Shown piece after piece: positions 1 to 11,330 of a stretch of DNA of 64,000 bases. A program made the position numbers and the translations under genes. Where the stretch lies: assembly GCA_036435485.1 (NCBI GenBank), contig CM071598.1, positions 200,115,148 to 200,179,147 on the forward strand, written 5' to 3'. Each line of letters begins with the position of its first letter. Within the stretch, counting starts at the first letter, position 1. The DNA is from Saposhnikovia divaricata (Eukaryota > Streptophyta > Magnoliopsida > Apiales > Apiaceae). The notes under the pieces were generated by a model that had not been told where the DNA came from, did no database searches, and saw nothing but the letters and a program-made list of their open reading frames with translations.

Positions 1-2
1 AA

Positions 3-200
3 CAACCTACAGTCTCAAGGTCTTCTGTAGAATCTGAGTATCGTGCCATGGAAGATACTTGTTGTAAGGTTGTATGGCTTGTTAATCTTTTTAAGACATT
101 ACAGTCACAATCTATTTTTCCTATACCCTTGTTTTGTGACAATAACTCTACATTACATATTGCTTCTAATCCAGTTTTTCATGAACGGACCAAACATATT
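3..200 (+). pseudogene. copia RNase H, N-terminal piece
   Basis: Frame 3 reads an open copia RNase H segment of 66 codons. It carries the SRSSVESEYRAM motif containing an active-site Glu, the FCDNNS motif with a catalytic Asp, and the family signature NPVFHERTKHI at its end. RNase H degrades the RNA strand during reverse transcription. The frame stops at 200, where the solo LTR was inserted after an ATT codon, and continues at 9729. Broken by insertion; the rest of pol lies outside the window. Confidence 0.85.
196..200. repeat. Target-site duplication ATATT, left copy
   Basis: Five-base duplication flanking the solo LTR at 201-9723; the partner is at 9724-9728. Confidence 0.85.
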
Positions 201-368
201 TGTAAGAACCCAGATTTTTGGTAGAATTAAAACCTTTATTATGTATCAATGTAGAAATGAATAGTGATTACGACTACGATGTAACAGTGGTTTTAACGAA
301 CGACTATTTGAATGGATTCGGATTCAATTGTTATATGCCATGAAGAATGTCATTGGTTGACAACTTGG

Positions 369-373
369 ATAAG
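369..373. repeat. Target-site duplication ATAAG, left copy
   Basis: Five-base duplication flanking the Tekay-like element; the partner is at 6763-6767. Confidence 0.85.
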
Positions 374-1388
374 TGTGACAGCCCGGAAACCCGGTGCCAC
401 TAAAAACAGTATAAACAGAATAATTAAAGGCACTCTCACAAATTAGGATCGTTTACAGGTTATGGCACCAAAACAAGCATATTAAATCCAAGTTATTACA
501 AGCCCAGAGGCTATCAGAATAACTTCGATAAGAAGTTATGCCAATAACCAAATATTACATAGGTTTTAGACTACATTCAGTTTTACAACCCATATTCATT
601 ACAACTAGTCCAAAAGATTATTCATTACTAGCCTATCCTGGCTTCTGACCTGCACTGGCATCTGAAAATGGAAACGAGCGGTAGGTATAGCAACCCTCTT
701 ACGGGCGGTGTGACGAACTCGGGCCATCTTCAGTTTTTACTGGAAGGTTAGAAAATAATAGCAAGGATGAGCCAAAGAATGCTCAGCAAGTGCATACCAG
801 ATAGAACAATTTTAAAACAGAAATAAACAATTTCAAATTTCTTCCATTCCATCACAAGACATATGTATTAATCTCTGCAGCATTTCAAAGTTTTTAATAT
901 GGGATTTCAAATGACGCTAAGGACTATAGTCGATGATCAGTCGCGAAATAGTCCCGGACAGAGCACAAAACAAAGTCCTACAAATTTTATGGATCCAAGG
1001 CACTTATTGACATTGGCCTAATAATAATAAAGGGGACCTGCGTCTAGGTCAAAACATTTTTTTTTTGTGTAAATCCCAAAACATCTTTATTTTTCAACAA
1101 CAACTCATTTCCAAGGTTTAGGGAATATCAAGTGTATCATAGAAGATCTCGCTGTTAAACATGCATTTATAGACATAATTTCTTCAACTCTGTCTTAACA
1201 GGATCAATATGAATATAAGCAAAGAGATTCAACGATACAAATGGATATCACGATAATAATCAACAGTATTGATTTTGGCAACAGATATTAATCAAATCAA
1301 TTACTCGTGAATTTACGAGTTGAGATAGATCACTTGCATAATAATTGCAGAAAATATCACTTGAACAATAAGTGAGGGATAGTAGCAC
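374..1388 (-). repeat. Truncated 3' LTR of the Tekay-like element
   Basis: About 1,015 bp that match 3624-4636 nearly base for base. Similarity stops abruptly after GGGATAGTAGCAC in both copies: here the next bases are protease coding sequence, in the other copy LTR sequence continues. The 5' two thirds of this LTR were therefore removed by the internal deletion. Confidence 0.9.
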
Positions 1389-2844
1389 AAAAATGATGCC
1401 CTAGTATATCAAGTTCACAACATGGACAAACCTGATTAACTGGTATACGTTCCTGATTAGCTATCTCTATAATTAAAGCTTCATCTAGCAAGTGAGTCTC
1501 ACAATTCAATTTATGAGCAAATTCTTTAGATATGAAAGATCTAATAGCTCCCGAATCAATTAACACTTTGGCAAGTACGGAGTTTACAGAAATTGTACCT
1601 GCCACCACATCTGAATTTTTAACAGCATCATTCATTGACATGTGAAAGGTTCTGGCTGTCAGCTGATACATGGGATAAGTCAGAGCAGGTGGAAGGGGTG
1701 GTCCTGCTATCCTCATCATATTATTCATTGGCAGTGGGGCCTTACACTCTCTTCCAATATGCCCTGTCTTTTCACACCTAAAACATGTTATTGACGGTAC
1801 CTTCGGATTGCGACATTCATTTGCATAATGTCCTCTTTGTTGACACTTGTAGCATACCAAATTCGCTCTACTGCAAACCCCTAGATGTTTCTTCCCACAA
1901 AACTTGCATTCTATGATCGGGGTTTTTGGTTGGTTAACATTTAGAGGACGAACTCCTTTACTTCCCTGTCCAAATTCGGGCTTCTTAAAGTTCATGGTTC
2001 TCTCTGGCTGGAAGCCAGGTTTCTTAGTGGGTTGATTTTGAAAATTTCCTTGGGGTTGACTGTTTCCTGGAGATTCAAACTTCCTTTTCTTATCCTCTCT
2101 TTCTTTCTGCGTTTGATCACTTTCTCCTTCTGCTATCAGTGCCTTTTGTACAACTCCAGCATATGTATTTAGTTCAAACAGCGCTACTTTATTCCTGATC
2201 CAGGGCCTCAATCCTTGCTGAAATCTTTTAGCTCTTTTCTCCTCGGTATTAACATATTCTGGTACAAACCTTGCTAATTCAGAAAACTTTCCTTCATATT
2301 CGATCACACTCATGTTATCCTGTTTTAACTCAAAGAACTTTAACTCCATTTGGTTTTGCATATACCTAGGAAAGTATTTTTCCAAAAACAACTCCGTGAA
2401 TCTTTCCCAAGGTATCACACCTTCTCCTTCAAGAGCTTTGGCTAACTCCCACCAACAATTAGCCTTATTCTTCAGATAATAACAAGCAAATTCGGTTTTC
2501 TGATCCGCTCCTACCTTTACGAGAACAAATGCCTTCTCGATTTCTTTTAGCCATGCTCTGGCTTCCACTGGGTCAGCGGATCCTTTAAATTCTGGGGGTT
2601 TCACAGCTTGAAAAGTTTTAAAGGTTACCGTTGGGAGAACTTGTTGTTGTTGCTGCTGCTGTTGTTGCTGTAGGATTTGTTGTTGCTGTAGGACTTGCTG
2701 CTGAAGTTGTTGTTGCTGTTGGGCCAAATTAGCATTTTGCTGGATAAGAAGTTCTAGGAGCTGGGCGGTAGTGGGGTTGGCTTGATCTTCTGGGTTATTA
2801 GGTGGGTTATTAACACGAGCATAACGGGCTCTTCTTGGAGGCAT
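1357..2844 (-). pseudogene. Gag and truncated protease of the Tekay-like element
   Basis: Encodes the capsid/nucleocapsid polyprotein and the start of the aspartic protease. Visible in order: a glutamine-rich N-terminal tract (about residues 35-69); a retrotransposon gag domain (about 72-245); a lysine/arginine-rich linker; CCHC zinc knuckles CYKCQQRGHYANEC and CFRCEKTGHIGREC (about 320-370), preceded by a degenerate CKFCGKKHLGVC; then the protease with VLIDSGAIRSF. The frame is open for 495 codons, but the last ~11 (1357-1388) come from LTR sequence across a deletion junction. Start chosen at MPPRR, the usual kind of gag start, just downstream of the leader. Confidence 0.88.
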
Positions 2845-3607
2845 AGTCCTGAGGATAAGACAAACAACTTATTTAATAACTTTAAAACATTTTGCAAACC
2901 AGCGATAATGAACTGATATTTTAAAACATTTAATGCATAAATCATGGAAATATGTTTTAGTGTACCGGTACTTGTTTACAAAACAATGTTGTTGAAAATT
3001 TAAAATATCGCTCGTTATCATTAAATAAGTTGATTATCATCTTCCGGCATCCCACCAAAGGTATTAAATGATAATAAGTACCACGAATAAAAGGATAAAA
3101 GAAGGCGCAAGAACAAAGGTGCTCAAAAGGTAGTCACAAGCCAAAACTGATATATATCCACGATGTCACGGGTTAGTGACAACACAACTGATACAGTCGA
3201 TAATGTACAACCACAACATGACATAGCTCTAAGTAGAATAGGCTCAGGGACGGGAGCGGAGATAATAGCTAGGGTCAAAGGTGTGACTACGGGCGCAGTA
3301 ACCGGCTCAACAGGGTGCTCAGACGAGTCACTCTCCGTATCAAAGGATGGCGGCGGAGGAGCATCAACATCAGAGTCATCAGAGCTCGAGTCAGGGTAAT
3401 GCAGTAATAATACCACATACTATCAGATGCCAGGCTCGCTACCTTAACACGATAAAGGAAATAAATTAATGTTCAAGATTATATCCGATAATCTTGCCTC
3501 AAACTCTATATGAGTTTGTTTATAGTGACCTTCCTATCTGAGTGCTCCTACTTAACGTCTAACCCTAAATCCATTCACCTATTCTTGTTTCCATGGCCAC
3601 AACATGT
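2845..3607 (-). other. Leader (5' UTR) of the Tekay-like element
   Basis: Untranslated stretch between the PBS and gag, about 760 bp. It holds a 97-codon minus-strand ORF (3416-3123, listed separately). Otherwise nothing recognisable. Confidence 0.6.
3123..3416 (-). CDS. Small proline/serine-rich leader ORF of the Tekay-like element
   Basis: A 97-codon ORF in the leader, on the same strand as gag and ~280 bp upstream of it. The first half is very acidic and Ser/Pro-rich (SSSDDSDVDAPPPPSF), followed by a Val/Thr/Pro stretch; the end is hydrophobic and cysteine-containing. No match to a gag, protease or known accessory protein. It may be a conserved upstream ORF or chance: a similarly long ORF exists on the opposite strand over the same bases. 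Function unknown. Confidence 0.25.
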   Translation of the reverse strand: MVLLLHYPDSSSDDSDVDAPPPPSFDTESDSSEHPVEPVTAPVVTPLTLAIISAPVPEPILLRAMSCCGCTLSTVSVVLSLTRDIVDIYQFWLVTTF

Positions 3608-3620
3608 AGCTCTGATACCA
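3608..3620 (-). promoter_or_regulatory. Primer-binding site (initiator Met tRNA type)
   Basis: On the minus strand it reads TGGTATCAGAGCT, the standard plant complement to the 3' end of initiator methionine tRNA, three bases inside the LTR end at 3624. It fixes the element's direction and the inner LTR boundary. Confidence 0.9.
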
Positions 3621-3623
3621 ACT

Positions 3624-6600
3624 TGTGACAGCCCAGAAACCCGGTGCCACTAAAAACAGTATAAACAGAATAATTAAAGGCACTCTCACAAATTAGGATC
3701 GTTTACAGGTTATGGTACCAAAACAAGCATATTAAATCCAAGTTATTACAAGCCCAGATGCTATCAGAATAACTTCAATAAGAAGTTATGCCAATAACCA
3801 AATATTACATAGGTTTTAGACTACATTCAGTTTTACAACCCATATTCATTACAACTAGTCCAAAAGATTATTCATTACTAGCCTATCCTGGCTTCTGACC
3901 TGCACTGGCATCTGAAAATGGAAACGAGCGGTAGGTATAGCAACCCTCTTACGGGCGGTGTGACGAACTCGGGCCATCTTCAGTTTTTACTGGAAGGTTA
4001 GAAAATAATAGCAAGGATTAGCCAAAGAATGCTCAGCAAGTGCATACCAGATAGAACAATTTTAAAACAGAAATAAACAATTTCAAATTTCTTCCATTCC
4101 ATCACAAGACATATGTATTAATCTCTGCAGCATTTCAAAGTTTTTAATATGGGATTTCAAATGATGTTACGGACTATAGCCGATGATCAGTCGCGAAATA
4201 GTCCCGGACAGAGCACAAAGCAAAGTCCTACAAATTTTATGGATCCAAGGCACTTATTGACATTGGCCTAATAATAATAAAGGGACATGCGTCTAGGTCA
4301 AAACATTTTTTTTTGTGTAAATCCCAAAACATCTTTATTTTTCAACAACAACTCATTTCCAAGGTTTGGGGAATATCAAGTGTATCATAGAAGATCTCGC
4401 TGTTAAACATGCATTTATAGACATAATTTCATCAACTCTGTCTCAACAGGATCAATATGAATATAAGCAAAGAGATTCAACGATACAAATGGATATCACG
4501 ATAATAATCAACAGTATTGATTTTGGCAACAGATATTAATCAAATCAATTACTCGTGAATTTACGAGTTGAGATAGATCACTTGCATAATAATTGCAGAA
4601 AATATCACTTGAACAATAAGTGAGGGATAGTAGCACCTGCCTGGTATGAAGTTTTAATTACAACAGTTGCTTTTCTAATCGTCTAAGTCTACGATACTTG
4701 CTGGTCAACCTTACTACTTGGTCCGTCTAATTCCTCTAAACACGAAGAACAATAAGACGTTCGGTTATGAACACAAATCACCATATATTCTTATTATTAA
4801 CTAATACCTATTTAACTACCCTTCACAATTTACATCACATATCACATCAGTATTTCGCTATCACCGAACAATCCGTTCGACCAACACAGCCCAAGATATG
4901 AATTCAAATTCTTTTGGAAAAATATTTCTTCATCTATTGACAATATAGGTTGAAAATTCTAAAGTCGGCTCGCTCTATTATTAGAAATATTTTTGGTTCA
5001 GCTTAAATGACTTAAATCATTTTTAGAAGTAAATCGAATATTTAAATCCAATTAAAATAATCAATTTCAATTATCAATTATTTAAATAAATTAACCAATT
5101 AATAGATAATTGATCAATTAAATTAATTATATCATCAACCTAAATAGATTAAGGTTAATTGTATTTAATTACATTTTTGAAATCTAAAATAATAATTTTA
5201 ATCCAAATAATCAAAATTAAAAATAATTAATAATTAATAATTAATTAATAGAATTAACCAATTAATAATTAAATTAATTGATTAATTAAATTAATAAAAT
5301 TATTAACTAAAATTAATTATAATTAATTAAATTAAAATTTTCTGATTTTATAAATATTTTTTTTTTAATTTTTAAAAAGAATTTTGATTGATTTTTTTTT
5401 ATACACATTTTATTCAAAAACATTTTCTAGAAGTCAGGTTTAGGGCTTAACAGATCAAAATCCCAATTCTTATGAACTTAACCGGAAAAGAAGAACACGG
5501 TCACCGGATTTCTGGGATTCCCAGATTCTGGCCACCGGAAAATTTTTCCGGTTAGTCCAAAACAGTCCAAATGCACTCGTTCTACTGCTGGTCACTCCCA
5601 ACTTCGTTCCATAACTCCTACACAATCTTATAACAACCAAATAACACGCCAAACACACCAAAGTCCGGTAAACCCGTCGTTTTCCGGCGAAGTCAATTCA
5701 ACATAGAAAATTCAATTAACAATATGAATATGCTTCTAATCTTAACGATTTATTCATCTACAATAACGAATCTTACAAGCAAATTCAAATACCCAAATTC
5801 CGGCAACTAAGAATTTTCCGACGAAATCGATTTTTCACTCAAACAACACAATCTTTAGCAAACAATTTGATTCATTCATTCTACAGCCCATAATTATTAT
5901 CAAAAAAACTAGAACAAAGCATAACTAACATTAGTTAACAGGAAAACAAACGATTCAATTCCAAGTCGAATTGAAAAGTTACCCTTTATGGGTTGTGGAT
6001 GATTATCGAAGAAAGAGGAAGGCTGGGCTTAGCTTTTCCGACGTTCACGACTCAGGAGAGACGCCGAACGGGGCTGGCAGGACGGTGGTGGACGGCGACG
6101 GGGAGAGGGGAAAGAAAGAGAGGACATGGGAGGGGGTAGAGAAAATATCGAGGGAGAGAGATATGGTAGAGATAAGAATGAGGGAGAGAGAGACGTGGAG
6201 AGATAAGGGTCCGAGGAAAAAAAAATAAAACGACTGTATAATTGTTACAAAAGTCAGGATAATTACAACAATAACGAAATAAATTATAAACCCCAAAATG
6301 CTTAAACGAGTAAAATTTTATAAATCCTTAATTTGTTAAATATCTAAATAATTATTTATAATTCTTAAAATAATTTAAAAATAATATAAAAATAAAGCAT
6401 ATAATTTTTTTAGAAATATTCTCAATAATTAAATTAAATAAAATTTATAAATCACTAATTAAAATACATAAAATTTTTAGACATAAACGAAACATAATTT
6501 GGGGTTCCAAAATCTTGAAATGTCTTAAAGAGATGATATCAAGAAATAATCCGCCTGGTAAAAATATTTAAATACCCGCAGGTACAACAAATGATATACA

Positions 6601-6762
6601 ATATCTATTCAATTGCGATTAATCATCTAAGGTCACAAAATCATATAATAATTCCACGGAACACATATTTATATAATTAAAGATAGCAACACCTCCCCTG
6701 AAATATTATAGAGTTCTTATTATTTACATAAATATTACACATCAAAATTCCCGATCGTTACA
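3624..6762 (-). repeat. Full 5' LTR (3,139 bp) of the Tekay-like element
   Basis: Bounded by TGTGACAGCC next to the PBS and by CGATCGTTACA next to the TSD. It contains a very AT-rich block (about 5020-5460) of alternating TTAAT/AATTA words and a purine-rich block (about 6050-6230). An 85-codon ORF there (5971-6228) is low-complexity Arg/Glu sequence, not a gene. Confidence 0.88.
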
Positions 6763-6767
6763 ATAAG
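6763..6767. repeat. Target-site duplication ATAAG, right copy
   Basis: Matches 369-373 and closes the Tekay-like insertion. Confidence 0.85.
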
Positions 6768-9723
6768 AATAATCTATCGTCAAGAGAATAAGCTATGGTG
6801 TTCCAAGGAAAGAAATATTCTTATGTCATCCAAACCGATACCTAGTATAAGTCCAGTGATTCCGTAAAAGAGATACGGAACGCTCGAAAGAGAACGAGGA
6901 CATTTTCCTAATTATACGGAATTAGAAATGAATAGTGTTTTTGGTTATGATAAGAATATTATTAGACGGCACGATATAGAAGTACCCGGAATAGATTTCT
7001 AAGTCCATATTAGTGACCCGAAGGGAAAAACAGTGTATGTAAAAGCTATCGAATTCTGAAAAATAGCACTTTTATTTTCCCTGAGATATCCCCGAACACG
7101 GAAAGACCTATGGATTTATTGAAAGGATTTATGGAAAGTAGGATCAAGAATTATTAAAGAGAGAATTGAGAATGATAGCATAATTATTGAGACGGTTCCC
7201 GGTAAAACCCTAATTGGAAATCTTCGAGATATTCCTTCGAACGATCAGTAAATTGAGCAATAACCGGACAAAGAAACAAGCAGGGTACCAAGGTACATAA
7301 ATGAGCTAGTGGAAATATCTAGCAACTAAGTAGTTACATGAGCAACTAGAACAATTAGAAAGCAAACTAAGTACTTAGCCTAATTTCATCTTTAAACAAC
7401 AAGCTTGCTAGTGGAAGATGATGCATGCAATGACCCAAGCACTTTAATAAAGTCACTTTATGCTAGATATTATCCTTACATACCAATAATACAAGATTAG
7501 ATGAGACCAAGCAAGAGAAAAGCAAGAAACTCCATTCTCTCCATTTCTCCAAAACCTGTCCAGCAGAAACACTACACAAAGCAAAATTCATATCTCCCAA
7601 TCTAGAGCTTCTAAAATCACCAAATTTTAACCATAGCTTCTCCACTCCATGGGAAACATTCGTTCAAAATTTCATGGTAATCTAATGAGTGTAGCCTAGT
7701 CAAATACCTTCCCCAAATTGAAGAAACCAAACTGCCTGTTCTTGACAGTTTTCTGTAACGATTTTCAAACAGTCATATCTCCTTCATTACTCAATGTAAT
7801 TTTGTGTTCTTTAGCTTGTTGTAAAGCTGGTCAGATTCTCTACAACTCTCCTTTAGAAGCCTTGTCCAGAAAAGCATGGTAAGGGCCTCATTTTTGCAGA
7901 TCTTTGAACTGATGAATAGTAACCTTCATGAACTAACTTTGATTTCTTGTTTTGTTTGGATGATCAAAGCAATCCTAAGGCTATACAAGGACAAACCAAG
8001 TTTGTTCATGTATTAGAATACTCCAAGAAAGGTATAACTCTTAAGAAACCCTAGAACTTATTTTGAGTTTTTGTGATTATTGGATTAGTTTTGATGATGA
8101 TGTTGTTTTAAACATATAAGCATGATTATTTAGTTGATTTAGCCATATAATGATTAATAGGATGAGTTGAGATGTTCCTGGACTTATGAGGTGTATATCA
8201 TGTATGTAAGATGTTTGGTTTGCCCGGTGTGGCTTGGTTTTGATATTACGAATTATGGAACGTTCGATTTATAGCCGTCGTAATGCCAAAATTTCGTTAA
8301 CCTTAAGAATTCGTGTTTGACAGTAGCTATAACTCACTGTCCAGTTTCGTATTCTGCCATGACAAGCTAGATTATGTTATAAGCTTCGTTTTGATATAAG
8401 GCTCGTGTGAAATGGACTTACGGTTTAGGAATTATGGTTAAATTCGTAAAAGTGGTTCGAAACCGTAAATGAAAGTTCGTAAGTGAAATTGAACCTCGGT
8501 AAAATGTGTAAGTTAGTGACGAATCATGGTAATTAAATATTAGAGGTCATGAGGAAGATGTGAAAGAAAATCACATGTCAATTGGATCATTTTTCGATTT
8601 GATAAAAATGTTCGAGTCGAGGTTAAATACGAACGAACCCCTAAAACGAATACTTGGTTTAACTTTGGAAAACCACTTAGAAAACGGACGATAAAACTCG
8701 AGATAAAATCTTGGTTCATAAACGATCGACCCTAGAACTTATATGACTTAAGTATATACCAAGTGTAAGAGTAATGACGAGCCGTAATAACGAACAAATG
8801 TCGGGTCGAAACGAGGTTAATAAGAGTACACAAAAAGGGTGCATAACGAGATAATTCGAAAACATGTTTTAACCTAAGTTAAGTTTATACTTAGCTTTTT
8901 AAACAACGTTAAGTGATTAATCTCGAATATTCTGATTATTTATAGATCACCGAGCTGACCCAGGACACACTACCTCCACCCGACTACCAGGCAAGTTTCC
9001 AATACTTGGAACTGTTGTTGTGATAATATATATATGACTGTTGTTATACATATGCCATTGCATGCATGCCTGTTCTAAATTCATAATTGGAATTGTAATA
9101 TTTTTTGCAAGTTCCTCTTTTTGATCAATGATGATATTTTACTTATCTTTTGCGTATCAAGTATGTCCATGGAATATATATTTTTGAGTTACCTTGTAAC
9201 TTCATCTTTCATATTATACTGGCCTTATGTTCGTTAAATGCATGGCATATGGTTTCAAAATACTTTTGAACTGTTATATTATTGTTGGTGGGCTATTCCT
9301 CACCCTTGCTTTATCTATTATATCACAACAACAGCTAGATCTGATGGTCGCATAAGGCGCAATTGGTACAAGCAAGTGATAGCAGTCTGAGGATCAACCG
9401 TTGAGATCATAGCTGCCACTGCTGAGTAAGAAGCTATTGGTAGGTTAGATGTTAGCTTTCGAGTAGCTAATGTATGTATTTATTTGGCATTTATAAATGG
9501 ATGGCAAAGAGCATGTTTTAGTTAATAAAAATTATTTGGGTTGTAAGAACTCAAATTGTGATTAATAATATTGATGGTTACTCTGATTTCATCTCTGGGA
9601 CTATAACGGGTGAGTTGTTGTTGTTTTAGGTCACAAGGTTGTAATTTCATTTATATTGGTTTTGAGGGTGGATATTGAGGTCGTAACGACCAGATCCCTG
9701 ACCCCATATCTGGGGGTGTTACA
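6768..9723 (+). other. Remainder of the solo LTR
   Basis: Almost 3 kb without a gene. The short ORFs are not conserved-looking. It ends GACCCCATATCTGGGGGTGTTACA-like sequence, with a small CCCCATATCTGGGG inverted repeat just inside the terminus. Confidence 0.65.
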
Positions 9724-9728
9724 ATATT

Positions 9729-9956
9729 GATATAGACTGTCATCTTGTTCATGATAAGTTTCAGTCTGGTTTGATTGCTCCTGCACATATTAGTACTTCG
9801 GTTCAACCTGCTGATATGTTTACAAAGGCTTTGCCTTCATATCTGTTAGCATTGTTACAGTCCAAGCTTCATGTTGCTAATCTGTTTGCCCCATCAAGCT
9901 TGAGGGGGGATGTTACACATACAACACAAAACGAGCATAACTGTGTGGCAAGATGA
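9729..9956 (+). pseudogene. copia RNase H, C-terminal piece
   Basis: Continues the frame broken at 200: it reads the conserved DCHLVHDK segment, then the ADMFTKALP motif that closes copia pol proteins, then a tail. The polypurine tract and the LTR start lie within the last codons, as is usual for copia elements, so the frame runs ~15 codons into the LTR before stopping at 9956. This is a disrupted pseudogene. Confidence 0.85.
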
Positions 9957-10240
9957 GTGGCAAAGCTGAGTGGCAGAGTGATCCATCTGTGTAAAGCTGT
10001 ATGCTGAGGTGGCAAGACGGTTATGAGTTTGTTACAACTTGTATAGATATAAATAGCTATAGTCAGTAATGATTAGTTAGTTAGATTCATTTTCTCTTGT
10101 TTTACTCTCTAGCTCTAAACTCTATCTTTGTAACCATAGTATTGGATATGAAGATGTATCATAATCTTCTTGATTGTAGACTTTGATTTGTTCATATTAA
10201 TGGAATATAATCTTCTTCATCTCTGATCTTATAGTTGTGA
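9911..10240 (+). repeat. 3' LTR of the outer copia element
   Basis: Starts TGTTACACATAC directly after the purine tract TGAGGGGGGA (9901-9910). The end is uncertain because the partner LTR is outside the window; it lies somewhere between 10220 and 10245. Confidence 0.7.
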
Positions 10241-10245
10241 TAGAA

Positions 10246-10921
10246 ATGCCATGAAAACTGACCAATTCGAATGGTTGGAATTACTCAGGTCGAAAATGCC
10301 TTTTGGACGGAATTGGTGCCTTTTTTCCAAAAGGCCCCACATGCCATGTGATAGCCACATAGGCAGTCACATGACATGGGACCAAAACACGTCACGTGCC
10401 AAGTCACTCGTCAGGTTAAAATGGACCCCAAATGTTGACGTGTCATCCACGTATCAAGTGGGACCAATCCACGTCATTTTTGCCATGTCATTTTCGACTC
10501 TAGTCAAGACCTATTTCCTACCAATATTGGTAGGAAATAAGTCATTTTTTACTTTAGTCAAGACCTATTTCCTACCAATGTTAGTAGGTTTTGATGTGCG
10601 CGGAAAATTCAACTTTTTGACGAAATTTTTGGCGAAAACTTACTGATCAAAATCGACCAATATTGGTAGGTTTTGATGTGCGCGGGAAATTCAACTTTTT
10701 CACGAATTTTTTGGCGGAAACTTACTTATCAAAACCTACCAACATTGGTAGGAAATAGGTATGTCAATTAGGTCGGTTTTATAACAGAAGCCATGTAAAT
10801 TGGCATTTCCTACCAATCAATTCCAACCATTGTAACTTTGGTAGGAAATGGCTTGAATGTGGTTGGTTATAGCACAGATTGGTAGGATTTGTTTGGCCAA
10901 TTTTTTAAAAAAAATAGTGAT
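10246..10921. mobile_element. CACTA-type subterminal repeat block, truncated element
   Basis: Packed with short palindromic words such as CCTACCAATATTGGTAGG and two ~95-bp tandem units (10565-10740) containing GGTTTTGATGTGCGCGG. The same words and the same unit occur next to the clear CACTA terminus at 45629. The right edge GGTAGGATTTGTTTGGCC ... AATAGTG resembles that terminus. No matching opposite end is visible, so I call a truncated or decayed CACTA end; orientation is uncertain. Confidence 0.55.
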
Positions 10922-11330
10922 TCATTAATATTCATTGTAAACAAATTGCACAATGAAATCAATCTCTAAATCATAGGCATAACCCATAACCAAAATTCAT
11001 ACATTCATCATAAATCATAAGCTGACATGATCACAATCATTGAATTAAAAAATTATAATTACATCTTCAAAGAACTATTCGAATTACAAAAAATGAGAAC
11101 AAATTTAGAAATTTTTGAAGTGTTTAAACTCATCATCTTCAAAGTTTTCATCGTTGGCCTCCATTCTTTGTAATTTTGTTATCTTCATCTTCGTTTTTAC
11201 CATTTTCTTGGCCTCGACACCATGTTCACCTTCGAGTTATAACAATCTACATAAAAATGTGAATAGTTAATTAGTATCAATTATACACACACATAAACAA
11301 TGAATACATGTAGTTCATAATTAGTACATG
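10922..11330. other. AT-rich spacer between two CACTA-like ends
   Basis: About 410 bp. Apart from the short minus-strand coding remnant at 11105-11236 nothing is recognised. Confidence 0.4.
11105..11236 (-). pseudogene. Short charged coding remnant, possibly a CACTA protein C-terminus
   Basis: Forty-three codons in one frame ending in TAA, rich in Lys, Glu and Asp, with the end ANDENFEDDEFKHFKNF. Its position between CACTA subterminal repeats suggests the C-terminus of a CACTA-encoded protein on the minus strand, but I cannot match it to a specific family and it is too short to be sure it is coding. Confidence 0.25.

Larger units (their letters stand above)
374..6762 (-). mobile_element. Tekay/Del-like gypsy retrotransposon, internally deleted
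   Basis: Reading leftwards, the element has a 5' LTR (6762-3624), a Met-tRNA-type PBS, a ~760 bp leader, gag-protease, and a truncated 3' LTR (1388-374). Ends are TGTAACGATC and GGCTGTCACA; TSD ATAAG on both sides. Everything from mid-protease through RT, RNase H, integrase and the first ~2.1 kb of the 3' LTR is missing, so protease runs straight into LTR sequence. The long LTRs, Met PBS and CCHC gag fit a Tekay/Del chromovirus; without RT or integrase the lineage is an inference. Confidence 0.85.
201..9723 (+). mobile_element. Gypsy-type solo LTR (~3.1 kb), split by a nested element
   Basis: Starts TGTAAGAACCC and ends GGGGGTGTTACA, flanked by ATATT on both sides. Without the nested element (374-6762 plus its extra TSD copy) it is about 3.13 kb, almost exactly the LTR length of that nested element, and it has no PBS, gag or pol. 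This is the signature of a solo LTR left by LTR-LTR recombination. Its length and similar 5' start suggest a related Tekay-like family, but the bodies do not look alike by eye. Orientation is assigned from TGTAA at the left by comparison with the nested LTR. Long stretches (6768-9723) hold no gene. Confidence 0.75.
1..10240 (+). mobile_element. Ty1/copia retrotransposon, 3' part, split by nested insertions
   Basis: The window opens inside a copia element: the end of the RNase H domain (3-200) resumes at 9729 after a 9.5 kb nested insertion, followed by a polypurine tract (9901-9910) and a 3' LTR starting at 9911. The flanks of the insertion carry the same 5 bases (ATATT, 196-200 and 9724-9728), and removing the insertion with one copy restores a continuous reading frame. 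The 5' part lies outside the window. Lineage not assigned; it is not the copia family found at 26213 and 56228. Confidence 0.85.

Noticed and set aside
5971..6296. ORFs of 83-85 codons on both strands inside the Tekay-like LTR
   Set aside because: Low-complexity purine/pyrimidine tract translated into Arg/Glu or Phe/Ser runs; no domain, and the region is LTR.
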